From NCBI RefSeq assembly GCF_004027225.2, contig NC_044297.2, positions 99,569 through 163,568 on the forward strand: a stretch of 64,000 bases of DNA, read 5' to 3'. The position numbers and the translations under genes were made by a program. Shown here piece by piece: positions 11,231-22,436 of this stretch. This DNA comes from Strigops habroptila. Lineage: Eukaryota; Chordata; Aves; Psittaciformes; Psittacidae. The notes below the pieces were generated by a model. That model saw only the letters and a list, made by a program, of their open reading frames with translations. It was not told where the DNA came from and ran no database searches. The number at the start of each line of letters is the position of its first letter. The stretch's first letter is position 1.

Positions 11231-11650
11231 ATGGGGCATCATTATCCCCTTGCACCCCCCTGGGGAGGCCAGAAGGTGTCATCCCATTGTCCTTCACTTG
11301 GCATCACACTCCCCACATCCCCAGGAAGAGCCTGAGCCAGGGGCTGGGAGTCAGGGCTCGGCCATCCTCCTTCACCAAACAAACCAGGGGTGTTCTCAGC
11401 ATCAGAGTTGCTGCACTTTGCCTTTGCCTGCCTGTGATCATGGCCTCCAGTGCTCTGCTCTAAAGAATGCCTGGGGAAGCTTTGTCAGGAATGGCCTCAG
11501 CGGGGCCCAGGGATGCTTCAAGGGACTTGGGAATTGCTTCTGTTTGAGTTCTTGAGACGACTCTTCAACCACCTCTTGGAAGCTGAGCTGCATGGACTCA
11601 GTAACAAAAGGCCCTGGGGCTCATTCAAATACAGAAAGCCCTGAGGCTTT
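11231..11650. other. Interval without recognised feature
   Basis: Nothing recognised. It contains a short inverted pair 'cagaaagccctgaggctttctg' near 11,632-11,653, just before unit U. Confidence 0.4.
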
Positions 11651-11654
11651 CTGT

Positions 11655-12160
11655 ATAACTCCTCAGCTTTATGTCAAGTCCAAGCAGCATCTAAAGTGAT
11701 ACACCTTGCATAAGGGATTTGGTAGATTAGGTTTAAATTGAGAGTTATGAGAGACATAAACACAATTAAGGTGTTGACCAAAAAGTTAACCAGACTTCTG
11801 AAAAAAGGGGCAAGTTTCTAACTCCCTGCAGCTCAAAGTAGAAACCAGAGAGTTGAGAGGATCTGAATGACCTAAGAGCAAGTAGAGGAGAAAACCTGAG
11901 AGCAATGGGAAGAGATATGTGCATATAGTCTGCTGGAAAGATGTTTTTAGACATGGCCATTTGATCAGGAGAGGTGGGGAAAACTCCATGACGAGGAAGA
12001 GAGATGGTAATACAAATACAGGGGAAGAATGAGATTTTTTGTCATGCCATTAGTGCACTTCCTGGAAATTCCCATTCTGTCCTGGTGGGAAAACACTGGT
12101 CTTTCTTAAAAGTACTCAAGAGATTGAGCTGATGGAAACGTGCTTGTATATTTGTAGGTA
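11655..12160. repeat. Dispersed unit U, copy 1
   Basis: About 500 bp closely related to 28,550-29,072; the last 100 bases of the window resemble its end. Shared landmarks are 'caagtccaagcagcatctaa', 'taaccagacttc', 'ctccctgcagctcaaag', 'gagttgagaggatctgaatg', 'gacatggccatttgatcagg' and 'gattgagctgat'. No coding potential is evident. At the other two sites U directly follows the ~200-bp satellite, so it may be part of a subtelomeric module. Confidence 0.7.
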
Positions 12161-12399
12161 GACTTTCATCCCTGAAGCCATTAACTGACGTCTGACAGGC
12201 CTCCAGGTCTGTCAACATCATTTGTGTCCTACACAGAGGAGGCCGACAACATTCCCTGCCCAGGACTCAGACTTTGCACAGATCTAGTCACACTGAGGTG
12301 TCAACTTCTCTTCACTTGTTTATATGGTCACCTACAGCTCTGGAGGATTCATTCACCGTCAATATCTGCTCTGCTCATGTTAGCAATAGGTCCTAAAAT

Positions 12400-12835
12400 C
12401 ATAAAATGGAACCACAGAATGTTTTTCGTGGAAAGGGACCTTAAAGCTCATCTAGTTCCTACTCCTGCCACAGCGGGCAGGGACACCTTCCACTAAGACC
12501 AGGTTGCTCCAAGCCCCTCCAACCTGGCCTTGAACTCAGCTTCTCTGGGCACCGTGTGCCAGTGTCCCACCACCCTCACAGGGAAGAGCTTCTACCTAAT
12601 GTCTGACCCCCTCCGTGTCCTGTCACTGCACAGTCTTGTCAAAAGCCCCTCTCCAGATTTCTTGTAGGCCCTGTTTAGGTATGGGCTTAGTAAGGTCTCC
12701 CTGGAACCTTCTCTTCTCCGGGCTGAACATCCCCAGCTCTCTCAGCCTGTCTTCACCAGAGGCAGGCTCCAGCCCTTGGAGCATCTTTGTGGCCGTTCAT
12801 AAGCCCATCATTGTAGGAGCATAAGAGAACAGAGG
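12400..12835 (-). repeat. CR1 LINE 3' fragment
   Basis: A minus-strand CR1 tail with 'gggaccttaaagctcatcta' and downstream 'gggctgaacatccccagctc' segments. From about 12,545 the sequence is shared with 48,945 onward, so this CR1 contains the left edge of the duplicon. Confidence 0.85.
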
Positions 12836-13149
12836 TTTGAAGGGACCCCAGGAGGTCTCAAGTCCAACCTGTCAGGAACAGGGTCAGAGCAAGTGGTTCA
12901 AGTCTTGATTCAGTCTGATTTGGAAAACCCCAAAACCAGAGAGTGCACAGCCTCACTGGATGACCAAAGGCAAGAAGAAAGTTACTGCAGGATCATTTAT
13001 TTTGCTTAAATACATTGAGATACCCCCATTGACACAAAGTCTATGGGTTACATAAGACGGGCGGATACTGAAGTAACAGGGCTGAATACTGACGTGTCTT
13101 TAAAGACATCATCACAAGTGAGGAAAAAGCCAACTGTAAAGTAGGAACA

Positions 13150-13745
13150 AAATACATGGCATGTCATTTCTACACTGGGAACCCTTTGCAGAGGAAAGCA
13201 GGCAGTGTACGGCTGCTGAAACACATCCAATCACCAGCTTCCTCACAGCATCCCTGAGCTCCTGGTTCCTCAGGCTGCAGATGAGGGGGTTCACTGAGGT
13301 ATCACTGAGTACAGCACTGCCAAATCCAGGTCCAGGGATGGGGAGGAAATGGAGAAGAGGTTCAGTTAGGCAAATCTGCCAGTGCTGACGAACAGGGAGA
13401 GCACGGCCAGGTGAGGGAGGCACATGGAAAAGGCTTTGTGACGTCCCTGCTCAGAGGGGATCCTTATCACGGCCCTGAAGATCTGAACATAGGACCCGAG
13501 AATGAAAACAAAACACCCTAAGAATAAAACAAAAAAAGGATTCTAACTTCCCTAATACAGGAATGTGAGCAGGAGAGCTTGAGGATCTGGGGGATTTCAC
13601 AGAAGAACTGCTCCACAGCATTGCCTCGGCAGAGGGGTAGTGAAAATGTATTGGCTGTGTGCAGCAGAGCAGTGAGAAACCCAGTGCCCCAGGCAGCTGC
13701 TGCCAGGTGGACACAAGCTCTGCTGCCCAGGAGGGTCCCGTAGTG
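13150..13745 (-). pseudogene. OR14-like olfactory receptor pseudogene (3' half)
   Basis: Minus-strand remnant of a single-exon odorant receptor. Visible parts run from the LHYGTLLGSRAC segment after TM3, through FCEIPQILKLS (extracellular loop 2) and the TM5-TM6 region ([23 protein letters not shown]) to the TM7/C-tail NPLICSLRNQELRDAVRKL. Several frameshifts break it, and the usual VPPAVNP run before TM7 is shortened. The first half (TM1-TM3) is missing: homology stops near 13,745, where unrelated sequence begins. It is equivalent to 49,600-50,165 in copy B. Confidence 0.85.
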
Positions 13746-14114
13746 CAGCAGTCCTCCTCACCCATCTCCCATGCCTTCGGGTACATGTGGCCTTCCCCTG
13801 CTCCCTGTGGGGGGTAAGCTGGGGGTTAAACCTGGCCTCCTCTTTTTTTTCCCCGAGACTTGCATCACTGGTCTGTGACATCGAGCTGGCCTCCCTCCCT
13901 TTGCCACCCCCCCCCCCCGGGCATTTAGGTCAGTGCCTTGTCTGTCCCCCGATAGATTCATTAACGACCATTTCAATTATTCTTTCATAGATTCACGTGT
14001 TCTTGAATTCATCCTTTTATTCCTTTGCCCTTCTTTTTACTGAAACAGTGGGGGGGGTTTATTATTATTTTTGATTTTTTTTTTTTAATTTATTCTCTTT
14101 TTTTTTTTTTTTTT
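13746..14114. other. Spacer with homopolymer tracts
   Basis: Sequence between the truncated OR and the LTR, also present in copy B. It contains a C tract near 13,906-13,918 and long T tracts at 14,060-14,115. No gene is seen. Confidence 0.6.
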
Positions 14115-14882
14115 TGGTTTCTCTTCATGGTGGGAAGGCTTCTGCCTAAAGAAACACAGTAATCAAAACCCACAACGCACAACCACAACAACCGCCTCTG
14201 CCCGTTCAGACCCCCCCGCCAGGGAGAGGGTGTCCCGGGGAGGGGGAAATAAAAGAAGGAAATAAACCTCCCAAAATCAAACAGCCCCCAGAAAACACAA
14301 AACCCTGAAGCAAAGAATCAGACTTAGCAGCCCATGAGACCCTTCAGCTGGTATTCTTTTATTGCTGGGGCTGCACTGGGATTTCTCCTAAGTGCTCCCC
14401 AGTAATACCCCGTCAGTACATAGTTTATAGTTTCTTCCTTAATACATACACATAAACTTCCAGCGAATTATGTTACGTCCTCCCCATTCCAAGAACTGGG
14501 TACATAGGGATGAAATTCGTTATGTCATGGTCTCTGCTGCCCTCTATGGACTTATTGTTGGAAATTCGGTCTCCCTGGTTGTCGGTTTCTCCCTCAGGTG
14601 GTCTTTCTTTCCTCTTCATCACTTTTCCTTTAGTTACCTTTTAGGTTAAACACGCGCAGTTTCTGTTCTGATTATATAAGCTCTTTGGACAAGCTTCAAC
14701 TTACAGTTGTTTCATACACTCTATATTAGAATACGGTTACATCCATCCTATTCTAGCCATGTAGTTACATTTCGAGGGCCTTGCTTACAAAAGATTATAT
14801 GCGTGAACAGCCAAGCGAACTGAGCACTTTGACGTTTTCATGAGTTAATAGTTTCAACAGAAAACATTAACCTCTTGTTTCA
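14115..14882 (-). repeat. 3' LTR of ERV copy A
   Basis: The 5' edge is set by TGAAACAAGAGG beginning at 14,882 on the minus strand, directly after the polypurine tract. The LTR has a TATA-like CAATAAAAGAATACC and, downstream, the R/U5 region. The far edge is uncertain, placed near 14,115 where a TG (CA on the minus strand) meets a T tract. Matching LTRs lie at 50,540-51,299 (minus) and 29,073-29,757 (plus). Confidence 0.75.
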
Positions 14883-14894
14883 ACTCCCCCTTTT
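14883..14894 (-). promoter_or_regulatory. Polypurine tract of ERV copy A
   Basis: On the minus strand AAAAGGGGGAGT immediately precedes the LTR start TG. This is the expected priming site for plus-strand DNA synthesis in a retrovirus and fixes the LTR boundary. Confidence 0.75.
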
Positions 14895-15299
14895 CTATAT
14901 CTTGCAAATTCATTTGCATCTTTGAACACAGGTAACATTTTCGCTTGATATGGGTGAGATCTATTTGCAGTGTTCCATATGCTAAAATTTCCAAATGCTT
15001 TGTTTGTCTACTCACTGCCATTTTGAAGCGTTCCTACTCAGGGAAACCCCCTGTCTACGTTCTCAGGCAACTTCGCACAAGTCACACAGTTGGAAATGTT
15101 TAAAGTACGAATACCATTTCATACCAATGTTACATATCCATTTCTTTGGCGCAAAAGCTCAGTTACAAGCTGCATGATTTGAACTTTGTTGGTCTCACTG
15201 CTCTTAATGTTCATGGTCCTTGATTCCAATTCGACTATTCTCCAATCTTGACTGCAGTAAAGGTTGTCAAAAGCACCTGAGGAGGTTATGCCTCTTTTT

Positions 15300-16410
15300 C
15301 TTCTTGAAAAATCTTTAACATATACTGTTTCCTGTTTTAAAGAATGTATTGGCTGGTCCAAACCCCTGTTTCTAGTACTTAACACAATTTTGTGGCGTTT
15401 GTTCAACTGCTTTTCTAAGTCTATTGCATATTCTTGTAGGTTGTTTTGGCCAGTTTGATTTCTTTTCCTTATTATTGCTATAAATGTGGCCTGCCATAGA
15501 ATATCTCAAAAGGGTCAGGTTTTCTTCAGACCTCGGCTGGACACTATTTCTCAACAAGGCGAGAGGGAGCCCTTGATACCAATACAGATTAGATTCCTGA
15601 ACAATTTTGGCTCTTTGTTTTTTTTTTAAATGGTTCATCTTCTCTACTTGTCCTCTTGCTTGAGGTCGATATGGAGTGTGTAACTGCCTATTAATTACCA
15701 AAATTTTATTAGCTTTTAGTATTTGTGCACAAAAATGTGAGCTTCTCTCTGAAGATATAATCTCAGGAATCGTGGTGTTATTTCAGTCAATATTTTCCTT
15801 GCCTTGTAGGGTCTGCACGGAACGGCATCTGGCCAGTCCGAAAGGTATCTGTTAATACCAATAGGTACCGATACCTCACTTTTCTTGGAAGTTGTGAAAA
15901 ATCTGCCATTGTTGTCCAGTAATATTATTTTCCCAATTGTTCCTACTTGAACTTTAGTTTTAGTATTTGCATTGTTCTTTGAACAAATTTCACACTGTTG
16001 AGTAACTTGCTTAACAGTTGTATACAAATTGTGACCCACCTTTTTCTTATTTAAGTGTTCATATAAACAGTGTGCTCCCCAGTGCATTTTATTATGTTCT
16101 AAGACTAATTTCTGTACTATACGTTGGAAGGTATTACCAGGCGCCCATCAAGTATGTAGGTCCATCCATCTATCTGTTTCTTACCCTTAAGGTCTTCTAT
16201 TGCGTGATTATCATCCCTAGAATATTTGCTGTGTTCCGGTTTCAAATCTAGTCTCTCAGGTTTACTACTTGGTATCAAAGCTGCAATCTCAATTTCGGTT
16301 TCCTCTGCCACTCGCCTTCCCTCATTATCTGCCAAATTGTTTCCAATTTCCTGGTCAGTGTTATCCTTTTGGCACCCTCTCCAGTGCATGATAGCTACCT
16401 TCTCCGGCAA
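15300..16410 (-). pseudogene. pol: ERV integrase remnant
   Basis: Minus-strand fragments carry an N-terminal zinc-binding segment (His residues followed by CxxC near 15,960-16,080), part of the catalytic core with the conserved PQxxGQVE-type stretch near 15,640-15,680, and a C-terminal VYVKDFSRR-type segment near 15,320. The frame is broken between about 15,700 and 15,720 and elsewhere. It cannot encode an active enzyme. Confidence 0.75.
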
Positions 16411-17280
16411 TTGAAGCTGTAGTATTTCTTTACATGTTTTCTCTCTTTGCCTTGTGTAGTTAAAAGTCCTCTTTCTTTCCAGATGGCACCATGAGCGTGA
16501 ACTACTCCAAAGACATATTTAGAATCTGTCCAAATTTTGATTCTTTTTCCTTTCTTCAGTTTCAATGCCCTAGTCCAGGCTATTATTTCTGCCTTTTTGT
16601 GCAGACCTCCCAGCACAAAATTCAGTTACCTGGTGAGTGGTGGTAGTGGCATACCCAGCCTTACACTTTCCTTGTTTCACAAAGCTGCTTCCATCTGTGA
16701 ACCAGGAATCCTCTGCACCCTCAAGTGGCTCTTCTTTCAAATCTGGTCTACTAGAATAGATGGCTTCCATGGTCTCCAAGCAATCGTGCACCACAGGAAC
16801 AGAGGTTTTCCATTAAGAAAAGAGGCTGAGTTCGCAACGTTATCATATTCACACCATCTTACTACTGTAGCTTGCTATTTTAGAAATCTGGAAGGGGACA
16901 AAAAATGGTTCCCCTTTTGTTCCAGAAAGTGAGTGTGTGACTGTGTGAGGCACTAATACAGTCGTTTTCTGACCCATAGTAAACTTAATGAGCCTCCTGT
17001 ATGTTTAGGACAAGAGCTGCCACAGCTCTTAAGCGTCCAGGCCAACATTTATTTACTTCATTCAATTGCTTGGAGAAGTAGGCCACAGTTCTTTTATAGG
17101 TCCCAGTTGCTGAGCAAGGACCCCTTGTCTTTCATGCAAAAATAACCAAAATGGTTTTGAAACATCAGGGAGGTCCAGAACAAGGGCCTTCATAAATACG
17201 CTCTTCAATTCTACAAAGGCTCTTCTAGCTTCCCCTGTACAGTTTAGTTGAAAAGAGTTATTCTTCAACAACTCATACAA
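16395..17280 (-). pseudogene. pol: ERV RNase H and RT connection remnant
   Basis: The minus-strand RNase H domain shows the TDGS and TDSKY signature positions (acidic active-site residues) at about 16,700 and 16,515. Upstream, at 17,062-17,280, is the connection segment (KPFWLFLHERQG). Stops separate the parts. Confidence 0.8.
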
Positions 17281-17299
17281 CGGTTTTCTTAAAAGTCCA

Positions 17300-18190
17300 T
17301 GATTATATATCCATAATATGCAATGTTCTGAATTCTTTTACTGTTGCAGATTCAGGTGTGAGGCAGATGTCTTGTTTTGTTTCTGTCCCAAGTTCGCTTT
17401 GTTCTCCGGATAGTTCAAATCCTAAGTACATCACTTGGCGCTGTATCAGCTGAGCTTTCTGTTGGGAAACTCGGTACCCACTTGATCCCAGAAAATTTAA
17501 CAAGCTTCTTGTCCTTTGCACATAGTCCTCCTCAGTTTCAGTAGCTACTAAAAAATCATCAACATACTGTAAAAAAATTCCATTACCCGTGCCGATTCCC
17601 AAGTCTCAAGTTCTTTTGCTAGCTGATTACCAAAAAGGATTGGGCTATTCTTAAATCCTTGAGGTAACACTGTCCTAGTTACCTGAGTTTTTCTCCCCGT
17701 GCCTGGATTCTCCCATTCAAAGGCAAACAGCTTTCAGCTTGCTTTGTCCAGAGGTAAAAAGAAAAAGGCATCCCTTAAATCTAGAACAGTAAACCATACT
17801 TAATTAATTTTTAATGTCGTTAACAAGATCTATGGATTTGCTACTATCTGATGTATATCCTCTGCAAGTCTGTTGATGGGTCTCAAGTCCTGTACTAGAC
17901 GATAACTCTTACCACCTCTTTTTCACCAGCAGGTTTGGAGTATTTTATTCAGACTCGCATTCTGTTAAGATTCCAAATATCAAAAAGTTTTCTATTATTT
18001 TCTTAATTCCTTTTCTCTCTTTTAATTTCAGAGGGTATTTTAAATGCTGACTGGACAGGCTCAATTGACCTTTAACTCAATCTTAATGGGAGCTGCATTT
18101 TTAGCTTTATCTGGAGTTCCCGAACTCAATTTTCCTCAATTTCGGGAGTTATTTCATTCTTATTCTGGGTTCGTACCATAGTCAGGCTCG
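17300..18190 (-). pseudogene. pol: ERV reverse transcriptase remnant
   Basis: The minus-strand polymerase domain retains YVDD at about 17,555-17,566, LPQGFKNSP upstream (about 17,650) and the QDLRPIN-type region near 17,880-17,900. Multiple frameshifts and stops occur. The motifs fit a gammaretrovirus-like RT. Copy B lacks this region. Confidence 0.8.
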
Positions 18191-18199
18191 AAATTTCAA

Positions 18200-18500
18200 T
18201 GAACTATCTCTCTTTAACTTTCAATTTCATTTCCCATTTTCTGAAAGATCTCTCTGCTCCTAATTGTTCGAATACATCTCACCCTAATAAAGAAACCCCA
18301 ATTGTTTTGCTAATTGAAATTTGATTGGCTTCAAGAAATGAGCCTTTTCTTTTCAACCAGTAGCTCCCACTATAGCTACAAATTTTATCAACAGGTATTC
18401 TTGATTTAAAAAGGAGTATGGAGAACCTATGTCAACTAAGAATTCAACCTCTTTATCCCAATTCCTTAGCTTCACTTTAACCAGTGGGTCTGCTAGGGTA
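18200..18500 (-). pseudogene. ERV protease remnant
   Basis: A minus-strand aspartic protease with a flap-side remnant. The active-site triplet at 18,425-18,433 reads Asp-Ile-Gly instead of the usual Asp-Thr-Gly or Asp-Ser-Gly, within LVDIGSPYS. The change would be expected to impair catalysis. Confidence 0.6.
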
Positions 18501-18517
18501 GAATCCGCAGGTCCCCG

Positions 18518-18835
18518 TCAGCCAAGTTCTACTAGGACTTTAGGTGCCAGGGACACCAACGTTAGCTGCAGACATTCTCTCTTCCAATGTCCAAATTCTT
18601 TGCAATACACACATTTGTTAGTGTTCAGTTCAGACCTAAACCCTACTCCTCCTCGTTCACGACCTTGTATTCCTCCTCTGCCACTTCCCGGGGACTTAAA
18701 TCCCCTGTGGTCCTGCTGAGTCAAAGCTGCAACTGTAACATTTCCTATCATTCTCCCTACTTTCAGTCTATCACTGTTTTCCCTCTTTCTAAATACCCTC
18801 CAAGCTTCCTCAATCAACTTCTCTAAATCTTGCAC
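18518..18835 (-). pseudogene. gag: ERV nucleocapsid remnant with zinc knuckle
   Basis: Minus-strand frame of about 100 residues with one CX2CX4HX4C zinc knuckle encoded at 18,572-18,613, preceded by Arg/Gly-rich RNA-binding sequence. A single knuckle is typical of gammaretrovirus gag. Copy B has lost this part. Confidence 0.8.
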
Positions 18836-18836
18836 T

Positions 18837-19480
18837 TCAGACTCTTTTAAGTTTCTGCAACCTCTTCCTAATATCCTCCCTAGACTGCCCTAAGAATAGT
18901 GAGACTAACTGCTGCTGTCCTACATTCAACAACGGGTCCAGAGTGGTATATTTACACATTGCGCTCCTTAATTTGTGGGGGGTATCAGTTTGCCCTCGGT
19001 CCACAGCATACAATGCTGACCAGTTAACAGCTTTAGGAACTCCGTTTTCCAACCCAAATTTAATTTAATCTTGGTATCTTTTTAATCATTCACAGTCATT
19101 ATCATTTGGATCTCACCCTGGGTATACTGGCGGGATACATTGATCTGCTCCTCCAACTAAAGTCTCCGCTGTAATTTGGGCTTGCACATGGGTGTGGACA
19201 GTTTTTAGGCTCAGATGATAGTTTTCAGTTTCCGTCATAGCATCTAACATTAAATCTAGATCCTTTCAATTGCGGTCCTGATTTTTAACTATTAATTCAA
19301 ATCTTTTGGCCACTCCCGTAGGGTCATCCCTATAGCCTTTTCCTGTTTCTCTCCATGCGTCCAGGTCACTCATATTAAAGAGGACATTGAGTCGTGTTGG
19401 CCCCTCCTGTCCCCCTGCCTGCTTTAATGGGGCTTGTGCGATTGGTCCTGTTTTGCTACGGATTCTAGCTGTAATGGGAG
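18837..19480 (-). pseudogene. gag: ERV gag capsid remnant
   Basis: Minus-strand fragments at 18,837-19,052 and 19,266-19,480 match gag capsid in composition (helical, with a QQQLVSLFLGQS-type major homology area and a DLDAWRETGKGY segment). Stops and a frameshift separate them. The open frame continues to 19,604, but that part is antisense to the OR tail and not gag. Confidence 0.7.
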
Positions 19481-19543
19481 TGTGTTTCAGCAGCCATACA
19501 CTGCCTGCTTTCCTCTGCAAAGGGCTCCCAGTGTAGGTCATGA
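19481..19543 (+). pseudogene. OR14-like olfactory receptor 3' tail
   Basis: About 20 codons of a receptor C-tail (CVSAAIHCLLSSAKG) ending at a TGA. Upstream it is cut directly by ERV gag sequence. Copy B keeps about 370 bp of the same receptor (54,178-54,551), so copy A has a deletion here. Confidence 0.75.
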
Positions 19544-20460
19544 CAGGCCAAGTCTGTCTTTCCTGCTTTATATTTTTTAATTTTTCCTCTTGTGATGTTT
19601 TCATTCATAGAAAAGTTCAAACAAATGTAAATACTTATCCCCTCCTACTTACGTTGACACCCATTTTATGTGACCCAGAGCCTTTGTAACCAATGGGGGT
19701 CTCTCTTTGTATTTAAGGGAAATAAATGTGCCTGCAGCAACTTCTTCTCTGTGATATGTCCTCACATGGCAGGAACAAAGGGGAATGAAATCAGCTTTCC
19801 AGCTACTCCAGCTCTGGGATGACTGCTCTGTGCCTGGAGCAGGAAGAGTTCTTGAGGAGCCCAAGGGCTGTTATGCTGGTGTGGGGAGACGGGATGGCAT
19901 GGGGGGGCTGCAGAGCTCTCAGGGTGTCCTGGGGAGGAGAGCAGGGGACGCAGGTGTCCCTGCAGGGGACTCACCTGCACTGGCACAGGCTGGGGCTGCC
20001 TGGCTGGGAGCAGCCCATGGGAAAGGTCTGGGTGGGCAGGAGCTGGACAGGAGGCAGCGTGTGCCCTGGCAGCAAGGGAGGACAGCAGCATCCCGGGCTG
20101 TACGACCAGGAGCACGGACAGCAGAACAAGGGAAGGGATGTTCTGGAATACTCCATCCAGGTTTCAGATCCCCAATTCAGGAACGCTATTGGCAAGCAGG
20201 AGTGGGTTTAGCAACGGGCCCTCAGGACAGGCAGGGACTGGAGCACGCTGCCTGTGGGGAGAGGCTGGGGGAGCTGGGCTTGTCCAGCCCAGAGAAGGGA
20301 AGGCTGATGGGGACCTGATGGGGTTGGACTTGAGACCTCCTGGGGTCCCTTCCAACCTCTGTACTCTTATGATCATACAACGATGGGCTTATGAAGGGCC
20401 ACAAGAATGCTCCAAGTCTCTGATGGAGCAAGTCTGATGGAGTTGGAGCAAGTCTCTGAT
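19544..20460 (+). repeat. OR 3' flank and CR1-derived hybrid, copy A
   Basis: OR 3' flank to about 19,735, then GC-rich CR1-like hybrid sequence. The same block occurs at 54,552-55,440 and, inverted, at about 23,080-24,560. The inverted copy, with its OR, gives a large inverted repeat (arms about 1 kb or more) around 20.5-23.1 kb. Confidence 0.75.
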
Positions 20461-20877
20461 GAAGACAGGCTGAGAGAGCTGGGCTGGTTCAGCCTGGAGA
20501 AGAGAAGGCTCCAGGGAGACATCTTAGCAGTCTGACCATACCTAAACAGGGCCTAAAAGAATTCTGGAGAGGGGTTTTTTACAAGCTTGTGCAGTGACAG
20601 AACATGGGGAAATGTCTTCAAGCTGAAAGAGAGGAGATTAGATCAGATATTAAGCAGATGCTCTTCCCTGTGAGGGTGGAGGGACACTGGCACAGGGTGC
20701 CCAGAGAAGCTGTGGCTGCCCCATCCCTGGCAGTGTTCAAGGCCAGGTTGGACACAGGGGCTTGGAGCAACCTGCTCTAGTGGAAGGTGTCACTGCCCGG
20801 GGCAGGGGTTGGAGCTGGATGAGCTTTAATGTCCCTTCCACCCCAAACCAGTCTGGGATTCCATGATTCTCTGATGT
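20460..20877 (+). repeat. CR1 LINE 3' fragment
   Basis: Plus-strand CR1 tail ('ggttcagcctggagaagaga' to 'attccatgattctctgatg'). It is colinear with 1-404 and 55,450-55,860. Confidence 0.92.
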
Positions 20878-21545
20878 GCAAATGTCGGTCACTCTCCACT
20901 TCTTGTAGGTGGACGTGACGCCCTGTTCATTGCCCAGGTTGAGCTGTGACCCCTCGCATGCTCCACCTCCAGACAAAAGGCACTGAGGAAGAGCAGCCCG
21001 TGAGGGACCTCCCCGAACTATCTGGGCAGAGACTGGTCCCCCTGCGGGGACTCCTGGAGCACCCCTGGGTGCCCAGTGGCCATGGGCATGATGCTGCCGC
21101 CATCACAAAGCCATGGCAGTCGCTGTGGAGACGCCCATTGTGACGGGGGCCCCCATGGAGAGCGTGGGCTATTTAAGGAGCCAGAGCCCTGCAGGAACCA
21201 GTGCAGAGGAGACCCCTCCCTGGGGAGGCTGCATCTCCCCTGGCTGCCCTGCGCATCCAGGTACGTGTTCTTTGACTTTTCAATCTTACTTTAGTGTTCG
21301 CTTGAAACACGTTGTGGGTGCGTGCTCTAAAGGGAGGAGAAGCTGTCAGGAGATGTGCTGGTGCCATCCCAGCTGGAGGAGCAGGGGAGAGGTGAGGAGG
21401 AGGCCCTGGGCTTGTTGATGTGCTTGGAGCTCAGCTCTGCCTGCAGAGGTGCTGGGGGCAAAGCAGGAGCCTTGTGTGTGCAGGAGCTGCTGGTGTGAGA
21501 GGTGCTGAGAAGGTGTGAGGGCAGGAGCAGCCCCTGGGCAGGGCA
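20878..21545 (+). promoter_or_regulatory. TATA / short exon / splice donor module, copy 2
   Basis: TATTTAA at 21,170-21,176, donor CCAG|GTACGTG with GT at 21,261-21,262, and the same upstream TCACAA / TTGTGA pair as copies 1 and 3. The exon and TATA region is almost unchanged among copies. No downstream exon is recognised. Confidence 0.5.
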
Positions 21546-21900
21546 GCTGCTGGTGCTGTCACTGGTAGCCCTGTGCCAGGCATTCCAGAAGGCACAATGC
21601 GAGCTGTTGGGTTCCAGCAATGGAAGCCCTCAGGCACTGCAGAAGGCAGGAGTGTCCCTCATGGACTAAGGCAAAGCCTGCAGATACCCGCTGACAAGAG
21701 GGGAACGTTGAGGCTCCGGTAAGGCGCTGGGAAGACCGTTGGCCATTGTGTAAGGAGGAGGAGGCCCTGGCAGGTACCGCCAATGCCTGCAAACACCCGC
21801 CAGGCATTCCAGAAGGTGGGAAGGAGCTGGTGGGCTCTGGCCATCCCTGCGCAATCCTGGCTGCGGCAATGCCTGCGGGAGCCCCTGTGCTCCCACAGCA
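21545..21900. repeat. Degenerate minisatellite (~40-60 bp unit)
   Basis: A loose tandem array of 'gcattccagaaggc...ggctctgg' type units. Equivalent arrays lie at 56,585-56,900, and a short one at 44,210-44,300. Confidence 0.6.
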
Positions 21901-22127
21901 ACAGTGCCAGGACAGGAGCTGTTGCTGGGCCTGCCCTGCCCTTGGCAAGCACTGCCCCAGCCCCAGCAACACTCGGGAGCTGCGCTTCCTCAGCCAAATA
22001 ATGCTGCTTCCAGCTCCGTGCCCATCCAAAGAGCTGAGCTTCAAGAGTGCAAACGTCCAGCCCCTGCTGCCACAGCAAAGGGGCCAGGACAGCGTCAGTG
22101 TTCAAAGCCAGCCGGGAACTCAGCACC

Positions 22128-22436
22128 AGCATCTGCTCGCTCAGCAGCTGGGTGGGATGGGAAGGAGAATGGGAAAAATGTAAATCCCACGGGTGGAGAT
22201 GAGAACAGGTCAGGAACTGAAATCAAGTACAATGTAATATTAGTATTCTTGTGATTAATAATAATCAAAACAACAAGGGGAGAGATATGGAACCAAAAGG
22301 GGAAAGAAAACACCAATAACCAGCAGTGATGCCCAACACAACTGCTCAGCACCCACTGAGCGACACCCAGCCTGACCCGAGCAGCGACCCAGCTCTTCTG
22401 GGTGACTCCCCGCAGTTTCTATGGCCTGAGGTGTCA
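22128..22436 (-). mobile_element. ERVL-like LTR fragment
   Basis: Minus-strand piece matching the 3' half of the LTR at 8920-9545 ('gctcagcacccactgagc', 'ccagcagtgatgcccaacac' in reverse). It is duplicated at 57,040-57,345. Confidence 0.7.

Larger units (their letters stand above)
14115..19480 (-). mobile_element. Class I (gammaretrovirus-like) ERV, copy A, defective
   Basis: Minus-strand provirus remnant. From right to left it carries gag capsid, nucleocapsid zinc knuckle, protease, reverse transcriptase, RNase H, integrase, polypurine tract and 3' LTR. Many stops and frameshifts interrupt every gene. The 5' LTR, primer-binding site and start of gag are absent: the right edge at 19,480 abuts an olfactory receptor tail. 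Only about 400 bp separate integrase from the LTR, so env is essentially gone. The RT motif type and the single zinc knuckle point to gammaretrovirus-like ERVs. Confidence 0.85.

Noticed and set aside
19481-19604. N-terminal extension of the gag frame
   Set aside because: This part is the antisense of the OR 3' tail and its flank. The frame is open across the junction by chance.
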